Origin: Holtiella tumoricola | GTDB lineage: Bacteria > Bacillota > Clostridia > Lachnospirales > Cellulosilyticaceae | Assembly: GCF_027857615.1 (NCBI RefSeq) | Contig: NZ_JAQIFT010000025.1 | Span: 4,009-68,008 of the forward strand | Direction of reading: 5' to 3' | Length of the DNA: 64,000 nucleotides | Part shown: in pieces, positions 18,042-26,682 of the stretch | Position numbering within the stretch: position 1 is the first letter of the stretch | How the letters are laid out: every line of letters starts with the position of its first letter | Program-made: the position numbers and the translations under genes | Notes under the pieces: generated by a model | Seen by the model: only the letters and a program-made list of their open reading frames with translations | The model's database searches: none | What the model was told of the DNA's origin: nothing

Positions 18042-20078
18042 TTAAGCAATATCACAGAACTCAATTTTAATGTTATGTGATGTATAAGTTGCTTGGTAAG
18101 GATAATCGATTTCTATATCCCCTAAAGTAGGAGTAGGTAGCTGAATGATAAAAGTAGTACCTTCACCTAATACACTTTCACAGTGAATAGATCCTCCCAT
18201 GAGGTGGATAAGATCCCTTACTATAGATAAGCCTATGCCGCAGCTATGTTCTTTAGAACTAGTACCTTGGTCAGCAGTGATAAATCTATCAAAAATATTA
18301 TCTATTTTATCAGATGCAATACCAATACCAGAATCTTTGATATGAATTTCAATGTTTTCATTTAAATCTATTATCGCAATAAATAGTTCACCATTATTAG
18401 GTGTATATTTAATGGCATTAGAAAGTAGATTGAAAATAATACGTTCAAATGCAGCAGCATCGGTACGGATAAATTTCTCGTCTAAGTCAGTATCAAAAAC
18501 GTACGTAATATTTTTTTCTTGCATATACAAATAAGACATTTCACAAAGCGTTTCCACGGCATCGACTACATTAAATATTTGTGGAGCGAAATTAATCATG
18601 TTATTTTCAAGTTTGGTGACATCCAAGATATTGTTAATTAATTTGAGTAATCTAAGAGAATTGGCTTGCATCATATCAGTATAATGTAAGCATTCAGTCA
18701 ATGTAGTAGCATGAGACTGCATTTGAAGTGCACTATAAATAATATTAATAGGCATCTTAATATCATGAGAAATATTAGAAAAGTAGCTTAGTTTTAAGTT
18801 TTGTTTTTCAAGAGCTTTTTCTGTTAATGCTTTTTGCTTTTTCTCTGTAATGTTACGCAAAATACATACTATATTTATAGATTCATGCAAATATGTAGTT
18901 GTAAACAAATACTCAATGTCGTAAATTTCATTATTCAAAGTAATAAGAGAGGTTTCACCTTTTAGAAGGCTACCGGGATGAGCAGGAAGTTGTTTATAGG
19001 CTTCTAACAAATCATCATCTAATTTCAAATAACTTAATAAGCTACTTCCTGTTAAATCATGTTTATTAACAGAATGGAAAAGATCTAAAGCAGCTTGATT
19101 CGTATCTAAAATTTTATCATCTATACAAAGAAGAAATGGCTCAGGAAATAAGCTTAGTATACGTTCATAATGAGTCGTTTTTGCTTTTAAATTATGTTCT
19201 AGTTGTTTAGCGTAGATAGAATATTGATAAAGTTCTTTATGTGTGTCTTCTATATCTTTTTCATGTATCTTATGTTCAGAATATAGTTCTTTAAAAGGTC
19301 TTAAAATACAGCAATCAATTTGACCAATGATAAAGAGGTAAAGTGTAGAGATTTTGAAAAGATATGGAATAATACGGGGTGCAGTTAAGGGTTCAAAATA
19401 TAAGAAATCAATAAGTTCCATAATACTAGCAAGTACTAAAAAGATAATCATAATCAATTTATGCGTATATGGAAATTGGTGGCGTAAAGGAAATAAAATT
19501 TTAAAGGTTATAAAGAGTGCAACAGGTGTAAAGAGATTAGTTAGTAAATTAAAGAAAAGTGCACCTAGAGAATTTCCTTTAATAAATAGAATAAAGTTGT
19601 CTGTCATCATGGCAGGGATTGCTACAATACAAGTAAGAATAAATACTACCATGAGGTACCAACTTACCCGTTCTAATTGATCTTTACGATGTACATAATA
19701 ATAGGCAAGCAATACGAGAATAAAAGCAAAGCTTAATCGCCCAGCATGATAAGTTGCCATAGATAGGTAGTAGCTATTGACTTTTACGCCTAAAATAGAA
19801 GTCAAAATAAATTGAAGTCCTTGTAATGTATTAATGGCACCATAAAATATAGATGTATATGAAAGAAATGGGTTTTGAGTGATATGTCTAGTTGAAAGTG
19901 AGTTAATAAGTAAATAGATTGCCATAACAAACATAATAAACTTACTGGTTGATATAAACAGTGCTGAATTAAAAGTATAAAGAAAAATAAGTAGTAACGT
20001 AAATGTGGTTATAATCAATAGATGTCTATGTAAATAATTATTGATAAATTGATCGTTTTCCATTGTAAATTTGGACAT
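18042..20078 (-). CDS. Membrane sensor histidine kinase (MASE3-like, PAS, HisKA, HATPase)
   Basis: 678 residues. The N-terminal 260 residues contain about seven membrane helices resembling a MASE3 sensor domain; a coiled stretch and PAS domain (about 300-410) follow; HisKA has the phosphoacceptor in YFSNISHDIKMPIN; the ATPase domain has NLLSNAIKYTP, DSGIGIA and CGIGLSI. Hence a hybrid-free, cytoplasmic-output kinase that senses something in or at the membrane. No response regulator is adjacent. It precedes uppP by 27 bp, so a cell-envelope signal is possible. AGGGGAG precedes ATG 20078. Confidence 0.9.
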   Translation of the reverse strand: MSKFTMENDQFINNYLHRHLLIITTFTLLLIFLYTFNSALFISTSKFIMFVMAIYLLINSLSTRHITQNPFLSYTSIFYGAINTLQGLQFILTSILGVKVNSYYLSMATYHAGRLSFAFILVLLAYYYVHRKDQLERVSWYLMVVFILTCIVAIPAMMTDNFILFIKGNSLGALFFNLLTNLFTPVALFITFKILFPLRHQFPYTHKLIMIIFLVLASIMELIDFLYFEPLTAPRIIPYLFKISTLYLFIIGQIDCCILRPFKELYSEHKIHEKDIEDTHKELYQYSIYAKQLEHNLKAKTTHYERILSLFPEPFLLCIDDKILDTNQAALDLFHSVNKHDLTGSSLLSYLKLDDDLLEAYKQLPAHPGSLLKGETSLITLNNEIYDIEYLFTTTYLHESINIVCILRNITEKKQKALTEKALEKQNLKLSYFSNISHDIKMPINIIYSALQMQSHATTLTECLHYTDMMQANSLRLLKLINNILDVTKLENNMINFAPQIFNVVDAVETLCEMSYLYMQEKNITYVFDTDLDEKFIRTDAAAFERIIFNLLSNAIKYTPNNGELFIAIIDLNENIEIHIKDSGIGIASDKIDNIFDRFITADQGTSSKEHSCGIGLSIVRDLIHLMGGSIHCESVLGEGTTFIIQLPTPTLGDIEIDYPYQATYTSHNIKIEFCDIA

Positions 20079-20286
20079 GACTACTCCCCTTAAAAATATT
20101 TAGATATTAAACATCTCTTATATTATAGTATAAAATTACTGATTTTACGACATTAATTTTAAAAAGTTTAAGTTTTTTAACATCTTTATTTCGACAAATT
20201 GTAAAGGCAGAGTAATTTGAAAAAAATATAAAGCTATGGTAAAATAAAATAATAAAAAACATAGTAAAATAAAAGGAGAAACAGTA

Positions 20287-20799
20287 ATGGGTGATGTTTT
20301 TAAAGAGCAATTAGTACCGATGACAATGAGTAAAAATGATAAAGCACAAAAAGGAATTATATGGACTGTTGCAGTTTTAGTATCTTTAATTTTATTTTTT
20401 GTACTTCCTATTTTTATGGCACCAATCTTAGTTTTAGCAGTACTTTGGTTAGCAACATTTTTATCAAGTAAATTAAAAAAAGAGCATGAATATAGTTTAA
20501 CTAATAATCTTTTAGATATTGATGTAATCTATAATAAAGAAAAAAGAAAACGTGTTATAGAATTAGATTTAAAAGAGATGAATGCTATGGCTAGTATTAA
20601 AGATGAACGTCACCAAGATGAACTTGCACGTGGTCAAAAAGTAATTAATGCAAGTGATGGTAATGGAACAAAAGAAACTTATGCGATTATGTACCCAAAA
20701 GATGGTCAATTACAAAAAATTCTTATTACACCAAATGAAGAAATGCTAAATCTTATGTACAAACAAGCGCCTAATAAAGTTTTTAAATATAGAGGTTAA
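20287..20799 (+). CDS. Small membrane protein, DUF6106-like
   Basis: 170-residue protein: about 25 polar residues, a hydrophobic stretch of two helices (about residues 26-60), then a cytosolic-looking basic/acidic domain containing EYSLTNNLLDIDVIYNKEKR and a C-terminus predicted beta-rich. It fits my recollection of DUF6106, a Clostridia family without known function. AAAGGAG precedes ATG 20287. Divergent from the sensor kinase and closed by a strong terminator. Confidence 0.7.
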   Translation: MGDVFKEQLVPMTMSKNDKAQKGIIWTVAVLVSLILFFVLPIFMAPILVLAVLWLATFLSSKLKKEHEYSLTNNLLDIDVIYNKEKRKRVIELDLKEMNAMASIKDERHQDELARGQKVINASDGNGTKETYAIMYPKDGQLQKILITPNEEMLNLMYKQAPNKVFKYRG

Positions 20800-20823
20800 T
20801 AAAAAGAATAGTTTGAAAAATTT

Positions 20824-20865
20824 AAGAAAAATATGGACTAGTTGTATATAGTCCATATTTTTCTT
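20824..20865 (+). terminator. Terminator after DUF6106-like gene
   Basis: 17-bp perfect arms, AAGAAAAATATGGACTA (20824-20840) and its complement (20849-20865) with an eight-base loop; the right arm contains TTTTTCTT as U-tract. Confidence 0.9.
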
Positions 20866-20900
20866 GTATAAACTTGTTATTATTATATTAAAAAACACTA

Positions 20901-20930
20901 CTAACATTTTTACAAAGGATATGCTATAAT
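20901..20930 (+). promoter_or_regulatory. guaB promoter (extended -10)
   Basis: TGCTATAAT at 20922-20930 is an extended -10; a -35-like CTAACA lies at 20901-20906 with an 18-bp spacer. Transcription would start just before the riboswitch. Confidence 0.7.
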
Positions 20931-20956
20931 AGTCGATAATAAAAACAGAAACAACA

Positions 20957-21028
20957 TTTTTCGTATATACTTGGCAATTGGGCCGAGAGTATCTACCCAC
21001 TTACCGTAAATAAGTGGACTACGAGGAA
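20957..21028 (+). promoter_or_regulatory. Guanine riboswitch aptamer
   Basis: Purine-riboswitch fold: P1 TTTTTCGT (20957-20964) with ACGAGGAA (21021-21028); P2 CTTGGC/GCCGAG (20970-20975, 20982-20987); J2/3 containing TATCTACC; P3 CCACTTA/TAAGTGG with the loop CCGTAAA. The joining segment J3/1 reads ACT, so the specificity base equivalent to position 74 is C, indicating guanine rather than adenine. It controls guaB, a guanine-nucleotide synthesis gene, matching the ligand. Confidence 0.94.
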
Positions 21029-21084
21029 GTTAATAAGGTATACTGTAGCTTATAGGGTTAACATAAGTTGCTGGTTGCCTGTAC

Positions 21085-21115
21085 ATTCCTCTAAGCACGC
21101 TGGAGGAATTTTTTT
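21085..21115 (+). terminator. Riboswitch terminator (expression platform)
   Basis: Arms ATTCCTC (21085-21091) and GAGGAAT (21103-21109) with a run of seven T (21109-21115). The left arm's TTCCTC (21086-21091) can also pair with GAGGAA (21023-21028) in the 3' strand of aptamer P1, so ligand-stabilised P1 frees the terminator: an OFF switch. Confidence 0.9.
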
Positions 21116-21156
21116 ATATCGTCTATTATTACAACAAACACTAGGAGGAACTTCAC

Positions 21157-22611
21157 ATGTCAAAAATTATTAAAGAAGGCATTACATTTGATGATATTTT
21201 ACTTGTACCTAATTACTCAAATGTATTACCACATCAAGTATCACTTCAAACACAGCTTACTAAAAAAATTACACTTAACGTTCCAATCATGAGTGCAGGG
21301 ATGGATACTGTAACTGAAACACGTATGGCTGTTGCAATTGCTCGCCAAGGTGGAATAGGTATCATTCACAAAAATATGTCTATTAGCCAACAAGCAGAAG
21401 AAGTTGATAAAGTTAAACGTTCTGAAAATGGTGTTATTACAGATCCATTCTTCTTAACACCAGACCACTATGTATATGATGCAAATGAACTAATGGCAAA
21501 ATACAGAATCTCTGGAGTTCCTATTACCGAAGGTACAAAATTAGTAGGTATTATTACAAATCGTGATTTACGTTTTGAAACAAATCATAATCGTAAAATC
21601 AAAGAAGTTATGACAAGTGAAAACCTTATTACAGCAGAGGAAGGAACAGATCTTGCAAAAGCAAAAGAAATCCTTTCAACACACCGTATCGAAAAATTAC
21701 CTATTGTAGATCAAGAAGGTAACTTAAAAGGACTTATTACAATTAAAGATATTGAAAAAGCTATTCTTTATCCACAAGCAGCAAAAGATGAGCAAGGTAG
21801 ACTTTTAGTTGGTGCAGCTGTTGGTGTAACAGGCGATGTTCTTGAACGTGTAGACGCTCTTGTAAAATCAAAAGTTGACGTAATTACAGTAGATACAGCT
21901 CATGGACACTCACAAGGTGTTATCAATACTGTTAAACTTATTAAATCAAAATATCCAGACCTTCAAATTATTGCAGGTAATGTAGCAACAGCAGAAGCTA
22001 CAGTAGCACTTATTGAAGCAGGTGCAGACGCAGTTAAAGTAGGTATTGGACCAGGTTCAATCTGTACAACACGTGTTGTTGCAGGTGTAGGTGTTCCTCA
22101 AATCACAGCAGTAGAAGATTGTGCAAATGCAGCTAAACCTTACGGTGTACCAGTTATTGCTGATGGTGGTATCAAATATTCAGGAGATATCGTTAAAGCA
22201 ATTGGTGTAGGTGCAAGCGTATGTATGATGGGATCAATGCTTGCTGGTTGTGAAGAAAGTCCAGGAGCTACAGAACTTTACCAAGGAAGAAAATACAAAG
22301 TATACCGTGGTATGGGATCTATTGCAGCTATGGAAAACGGAAGTAAAGACCGTTACTTCCAAAATGATGCGAAAAAACTCGTTCCAGAAGGTGTTGAAGG
22401 ACGTGTTGCATATAAAGGTCGCGTGGCAGATACAATCTTCCAAATGATGGGTGGATTACGTGCTGGTATGGGTTATGCAGGTGCAGAGTCAATCGAAGAA
22501 CTTCAAGAAAAAGCTACTTTCGTACGTATTACAAGTGCTGGTCTTAAAGAAAGCCATCCACATGATATTCATATTACAAAAGAAGCTCCAAACTACAGTG
22601 TAGAATACTAA
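21157..22611 (+). CDS. guaB: Inosine-5'-monophosphate dehydrogenase
   Basis: Converts IMP to XMP with NAD+, the committed step of GMP synthesis. The active-site loop GPGSICTTR contains the catalytic Cys (about residue 305); two CBS motifs occupy about residues 95-205 (ISGVPITEGTKLVGIITNRD and IEKLPIVDQEGNLKGLITIKD); the flap has YRGMGSIAAM. 484 residues, normal. AGGAGG precedes ATG 21157. Repressed by guanine through the leader riboswitch; guaA follows after a 103-bp gap. Confidence 0.98.
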   Translation: MSKIIKEGITFDDILLVPNYSNVLPHQVSLQTQLTKKITLNVPIMSAGMDTVTETRMAVAIARQGGIGIIHKNMSISQQAEEVDKVKRSENGVITDPFFLTPDHYVYDANELMAKYRISGVPITEGTKLVGIITNRDLRFETNHNRKIKEVMTSENLITAEEGTDLAKAKEILSTHRIEKLPIVDQEGNLKGLITIKDIEKAILYPQAAKDEQGRLLVGAAVGVTGDVLERVDALVKSKVDVITVDTAHGHSQGVINTVKLIKSKYPDLQIIAGNVATAEATVALIEAGADAVKVGIGPGSICTTRVVAGVGVPQITAVEDCANAAKPYGVPVIADGGIKYSGDIVKAIGVGASVCMMGSMLAGCEESPGATELYQGRKYKVYRGMGSIAAMENGSKDRYFQNDAKKLVPEGVEGRVAYKGRVADTIFQMMGGLRAGMGYAGAESIEELQEKATFVRITSAGLKESHPHDIHITKEAPNYSVEY

Positions 22612-22621
22612 GAAAACATAA

Positions 22622-22643
22622 CCTAGGCACATAGGTGCCTAGG
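22622..22643 (+). other. Hairpin between guaB and guaA without U-tract
   Basis: Arms CCTAGGCAC (22622-22630) and GTGCCTAGG (22635-22643) with a four-base loop. No T run follows, so it is probably not an efficient intrinsic terminator; it may protect the guaB 3' end or tune the guaB:guaA ratio. Confidence 0.55.
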
Positions 22644-22714
22644 CTATAGTTTGTTAAGTAATATAAAGATATAGACAACAAGAGATTAGCACATATTCTG
22701 AGGAGGAAATAGAA

Positions 22715-24256
22715 ATGAACCACGAGTTAGTTATCGTTTTAGACTTTGGTGGACAGTACAACCAACTTATTGCAAGACGTGTTCGCGAAAACAATGTATA
22801 CTGTGAAGTACATCCTTATAACTTAAGTATTGAAAAAATCAAAGAGATGAATCCAAAAGGGATTATCTTTACAGGGGGACCAAATAGCGTATACGCCAAG
22901 GAGTCACCAATCTGTGATAAAGCGATCTTTGAACTAGGCATACCAGTACTTGGTATTTGCTACGGATCTCAGCTTACAGCACACCTTTTAGGTGGTAAAG
23001 TTGCAACAGCACCAGTAAGTGAATATGGTAAAACAGAAGTAAAAGTTGATACAACATCAAAATTATTTGAAAATGTTTCTGACTCAACAATCTGTTGGAT
23101 GAGTCATACAGATTATATTGAAACAGCACCAGCAGATTTCAAAATTACTGCACACACACCAGTATGTCCAGTAGCTGCAATGGAAAATGCTGAGAAAGGG
23201 CTTTACGCAGTTCAATTCCACCCAGAAGTTATGCATACACAAGAAGGTATGACAATGCTTGCTAACTTTGTAAACAACATTTGTGGTTGCAAAGGTGACT
23301 GGAGAATGGATTCATTTGTAGAAACAACAATTGAAGCTATTCGTGAAAAAGTAGGTAACGGAAAAGCATTATGTGCATTATCAGGTGGTGTAGATTCATC
23401 TGTAGCAGCAGTTATGCTTTCAAAAGCAATTGGTAAACAGCTAACATGCGTGTTTGTAGACCATGGCTTACTTAGAAAAAATGAAGGTGATGAAGTAGAA
23501 GCAATCTTCGGACCAGAAGGTAACTATGACCTTAACTTCATCCGTGTTAATGCACAAGAAAGATTCTACGAAAAATTAAAAGGTGTAGAAGATCCAGAAA
23601 CTAAGAGAAAAATCATCGGTGAAGAATTCATTCGTGTATTCGAAGAAGAAGCACAAAAAATTGGTGCAGTAGACTTCTTAGTACAAGGAACAATTTACCC
23701 AGACGTTATCGAAAGCGGTCTTGGTAAATCAGCTGTTATCAAATCACATCACAACGTAGGTGGACTTCCTGACTGTGTAGATTTCAAAGAAATCATCGAG
23801 CCACTTCGTCTTCTCTTCAAAGATGAAGTACGTAAAGCAGGACTTGAACTTGAAATTCCAGAATACTTAGTATACCGTCAACCATTCCCAGGCCCAGGTC
23901 TTGGTATCCGTATAATTGGTGAAGTAACAGCAGAAAAAGTACGCATTGTACAAGATGCAGACTGGATTTATCGTGAAGAAATCAAAAATGCAGGTATCGA
24001 CAAAGAAATTGGTCAATACTTCGCAGCTCTTACAAACATGCGTTCAGTAGGTGTAATGGGTGACGAAAGAACATATGATTACGCTATCGCATTAAGAGCA
24101 GTAACAACAAGTGATTTTATGACAGCAGAATCAGCTGACCTTCCATGGGAAGTACTTGGGAAAGTAACAACAAGAATTGTAAACGAAGTTAAAGGTGTTA
24201 ACCGTGTACTCTATGACTGCACAGGCAAACCACCAGCAACTATTGAGTTTGAATAG
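22715..24256 (+). CDS. guaA: GMP synthase (glutamine-hydrolysing)
   Basis: Amidates XMP to GMP. N-terminal class I glutaminase has the nucleophile in GICYGSQ (Cys about 83) and FHPE near residue 169; the ATP-pyrophosphatase domain has the P-loop SGGVDSSV (about 224); the C-terminal dimer domain ends RVLYDCTGKPPATIEFE. 513 residues. GAGGAGG precedes ATG 22715. Same direction and pathway as guaB, and probably partly under the same riboswitch. Confidence 0.98.
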   Translation: MNHELVIVLDFGGQYNQLIARRVRENNVYCEVHPYNLSIEKIKEMNPKGIIFTGGPNSVYAKESPICDKAIFELGIPVLGICYGSQLTAHLLGGKVATAPVSEYGKTEVKVDTTSKLFENVSDSTICWMSHTDYIETAPADFKITAHTPVCPVAAMENAEKGLYAVQFHPEVMHTQEGMTMLANFVNNICGCKGDWRMDSFVETTIEAIREKVGNGKALCALSGGVDSSVAAVMLSKAIGKQLTCVFVDHGLLRKNEGDEVEAIFGPEGNYDLNFIRVNAQERFYEKLKGVEDPETKRKIIGEEFIRVFEEEAQKIGAVDFLVQGTIYPDVIESGLGKSAVIKSHHNVGGLPDCVDFKEIIEPLRLLFKDEVRKAGLELEIPEYLVYRQPFPGPGLGIRIIGEVTAEKVRIVQDADWIYREEIKNAGIDKEIGQYFAALTNMRSVGVMGDERTYDYAIALRAVTTSDFMTAESADLPWEVLGKVTTRIVNEVKGVNRVLYDCTGKPPATIEFE

Positions 24257-24278
24257 TCGCGAAAGCTACTAGCAACGC

Positions 24279-24343
24279 GCTGACAAAATAAAAAAGTTCC
24301 AATGAGAGCTAGCTCTCATTTGGAACTTTTTTATTTTGTCAGC
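24279..24343. repeat. 31-bp-arm inverted repeat, guaA terminator
   Basis: Arms run 24279-24309 and 24312-24343, matching throughout except one bulged base (GTTCCAATG against GTTCCAAATG). The apex contains the palindrome AGCTAGCT and the right arm contains TTTTTTATTTT, so it works as a terminator for guaA and, in reverse, for minus-strand transcripts. Confidence 0.88.
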
Positions 24344-24360
24344 ATAGGGCGAAGCCTGTG

Positions 24361-24401
24361 CACTCAGTAATATTACATGATTTTTGTAATATTATTGAGT
24401 G
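24361..24401. repeat. Inverted repeat, 16-bp arms
   Basis: CACTCAGTAATATTAC (24361-24376) and GTAATATTATTGAGTG (24386-24401) pair over 16 bases with one G-T wobble and a nine-base loop. It is not followed by a T run, so termination does not explain it. Confidence 0.85.
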
Positions 24402-24430
24402 TGAGCAATATGACTTTGGAAAGTATATGA

Positions 24431-24463
24431 CGCTAGCTATCATGAGCGTAACGTAGTCTAGCG
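24431..24463. repeat. Short inverted repeat CGCTAG/CTAGCG
   Basis: Six-base arms CGCTAG (24431-24436) and CTAGCG (24458-24463) flank a 21-base segment with GAGCGTAACG. Third element of the palindrome cluster; weak on its own. Confidence 0.45.
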
Positions 24464-24688
24464 AATGGCATTACTTAATAATTGGAGAGTAAATATTTTA
24501 GGGGTTCACTCTTAAAAAATCCTTGTCTTTTAGTTTTGAGAGTATATGGATTGAACCATCACCAGTGGAAAGAAATTGATACAAGTTATGAAATAATGCA
24601 TTATAAAAATTTATATGATATATTAAAGTAAATGTATTTTAAAAATATACTACAATATATAATTGCATAGTGTAAGGGGGATAAAGCC

Positions 24689-25381
24689 ATGATTTATGTC
24701 ATGAGTGATATACATGGGGAATTAGAATTATTTGAAAAAATGCTAGAAAGGATAAATTTAAAAGTAGATGATACATTATATATACTAGGGGATTTAATAG
24801 ATAGAGGAGAAAAGTCTATAGAGACCCTTAAATTAGCAATGGAGCATCCCAATATAGAATTTATTATAGGTAACCATGAAGATATGATGCTTAGTCTATA
24901 TACGGGAGAAGAAAAAATCTTTAATAATTGGTTAAGAGATTGTAATGGTGGGCAGGTAACATTAGAGCAATATAATAGGCTAAAAGTAGAAGAAAAAGAA
25001 AAAATTAAAGATTTTTTAACACAGGCTGTTTTATATAAATTCATAGAAGTGAATAATAGAAAGTTCTTGCTAGTACATGGTGGAATTCGTGCTTTTGGTG
25101 AGTATGAATTGGAAAAGGCTATAGATCAACAAAGTAGAAGGGATATGATTTGGATAAGGGATGAGTTTACTCAGGCCCCTTGTAGAAAAGATATAACAGT
25201 TATATTTGGTCATACTTTTACCCAGTCTCTATGTAATGAACATAAAATATGGTATAGCTATATAGAGGATGATGAAAAACAATATAATGATAAAATAGGA
25301 ATTGATTGTGGATCATATGAATCTAAGAAACTTGGCTGTCTAAGATTAGATGATATGATGGAATTCTATGTAAGCAATTGA
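24689..25381 (+). CDS. Metallophosphoesterase (serine/threonine phosphatase-like)
   Basis: 230-residue calcineurin-like phosphoesterase. All core motifs are present: SDIHGE (about residue 6), GDLIDRGEKS (about 34), GNHEDMML (about 60), VHGGIR (about 130) and FGHTFT (about 172). This arrangement is that of bacterial PrpA/lambda-phosphatase-type enzymes, dimetal-dependent and cytosolic. AAGGGGG precedes ATG 24689. Monocistronic, followed by a terminator. Physiological substrate is unknown. Confidence 0.9.
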   Translation: MIYVMSDIHGELELFEKMLERINLKVDDTLYILGDLIDRGEKSIETLKLAMEHPNIEFIIGNHEDMMLSLYTGEEKIFNNWLRDCNGGQVTLEQYNRLKVEEKEKIKDFLTQAVLYKFIEVNNRKFLLVHGGIRAFGEYELEKAIDQQSRRDMIWIRDEFTQAPCRKDITVIFGHTFTQSLCNEHKIWYSYIEDDEKQYNDKIGIDCGSYESKKLGCLRLDDMMEFYVSN

Positions 25382-25440
25382 AAAAATTATTTATAAAAAA
25401 CCATTTTATCACTTTAAAAAGAGCAATAAGAATATTGAGT

Positions 25441-25485
25441 ATTAAAAAGCATAAATCTACATGGATTTATGCTTTTTAATATTTC
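25441..25485 (+). terminator. Terminator after metallophosphoesterase
   Basis: 17-bp perfect arms ATTAAAAAGCATAAATC (25441-25457) and its complement (25464-25480), six-base loop, TTTTT inside the right arm and ATTTC after it. Confidence 0.88.
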
Positions 25486-25760
25486 TAGTACTTTGAAGTA
25501 ATATGTATTTGGGAGGTTCAATACCATATATAATCATTTCATCATATAGATACCATAGCTTAATACTTAAAAATACAATAAGTAGGATAGAAGTAAATAA
25601 TCATAAGTTGTATGCAATCGTGAGGTTTAGTATAATAAAAATAATAAGTTTATAAATAGAATACATAAATAATATAAAATGTCTAGTTCTTAACCGTTAA
25701 ATATAAAGGCGTTCAGTATATAACCATAAATATGGAATTTGACTAGAGGATACTATAAAA
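25486..25760. other. AT-rich gap upstream of GGDEF gene
   Basis: I see no gene, no riboswitch consensus (searched by eye for c-di-GMP-I and -II features) and no strong repeat. It should contain the promoter of the GGDEF gene, but no promoter stands out. Confidence 0.5.
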
Positions 25761-26660
25761 ATGATAGAAATACAAAATATAAATAAAATAAAAGAAGCAA
25801 TACAATATATGGAACCGTTTTTTGATGTAGTTCGTCTTGTTGACACTAGGGAAACAAAGGTAATGTCCTTTAGGGCAAAGACAAAGAGTATAGAGAAGAC
25901 ACATCAATGTTATAAAATGTGGAATAAGGAAGCACGCTGTGAGAATTGTACAAGTATGAATGCTCTCTTAACAGGAAGTCCAAAAGAAAAATACGAATTT
26001 CGAGATGATGAAGTTTATCACGTTGTTTCAAGACCTGTTAAGGTAGTGGATGAAACGGGAAAGGTCCATGAGTTAATATTAGAAATTGTTAATGGAGTTG
26101 CAGATCATTCACTGTTTGAAAAGTTTGGAATGAGTGCTGAAGGAGATAAAACAATTATTGAACTTATAACAGATACCTATCGTAAGATTTATGAGGATGC
26201 GCTCACTTCAGTATACAACCGAAGATATTTAGAAGAATTCCGTTTTCTTTATCACAATAATAATGAAGTATCGAAGCAAGTAGCATTTATTATGGTAGAT
26301 TTAAAGGCATTTAAGAAAATTAATGATACAATGGGACATGAAACAGGAGATCATGTATTAATAGAAGTCGCCTCTCTATTTAAGAAAAATATAAGAAGCC
26401 AAGATTCTGTTATTCGCTTAGGTGGGGATGAGTTTGTAATAGTATTAGTGAATTACCCAAAAGATCAGATTGTTTCTAAAATGAAATTACTACAGAATGA
26501 AATAAGGAAGATACCTCTTGAATCTAAGGAACAAAGTCATGTAGATATTGACTGGGGGTATACCTATACAGAAAACTTTAAAATTTCGAAGAAGTACCTA
26601 GATACAATATTAAAACAAGCTGATGATGCCATGTATATCATGAAAAAAGATCAATTATAA
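25761..26660 (+). CDS. Diguanylate cyclase with N-terminal PAS-like Cys domain
   Basis: Soluble c-di-GMP synthase candidate. The C-terminal GGDEF domain (about residues 135-299) has the intact active site RLGGDEFVIV, VDLKAFKKINDTMGHETGD for substrate and metal, and DALTSVYNRRYLEE at its start. The N-terminal 130 residues look PAS-like with CYKMWNKEARCENCTSMNA, including a CxxC that may bind metal or sense redox state. No membrane segment. Ribosome site (AGAGGA) is weak and distant. The DsrE-like gene follows closely. Confidence 0.9.
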   Translation: MIEIQNINKIKEAIQYMEPFFDVVRLVDTRETKVMSFRAKTKSIEKTHQCYKMWNKEARCENCTSMNALLTGSPKEKYEFRDDEVYHVVSRPVKVVDETGKVHELILEIVNGVADHSLFEKFGMSAEGDKTIIELITDTYRKIYEDALTSVYNRRYLEEFRFLYHNNNEVSKQVAFIMVDLKAFKKINDTMGHETGDHVLIEVASLFKKNIRSQDSVIRLGGDEFVIVLVNYPKDQIVSKMKLLQNEIRKIPLESKEQSHVDIDWGYTYTENFKISKKYLDTILKQADDAMYIMKKDQL

Positions 26661-26682
26661 TAAATTACTTATGGAGGGGATT

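Larger units (their letters stand above)
24257..24688. other. Non-coding gap with three nested/tandem palindromes
   Basis: A 432-bp stretch without a gene. Its first half (24257-24463) is unusually GC-rich for the window and consists of three consecutive inverted repeats listed separately. The second half (24464-24688) is AT-rich and should hold the promoter of the phosphatase gene; a candidate -10 is not distinct. No open frame of interest. Confidence 0.75.

Noticed and set aside
24257..24463. Insertion sequence at the palindrome cluster
   Set aside because: No transposase frame and no flanking target duplication could be seen; left as an unexplained structured element.
25486..25760. Possible c-di-GMP riboswitch before the GGDEF gene
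   Set aside because: No GEMM consensus or stable fold seen by eye.
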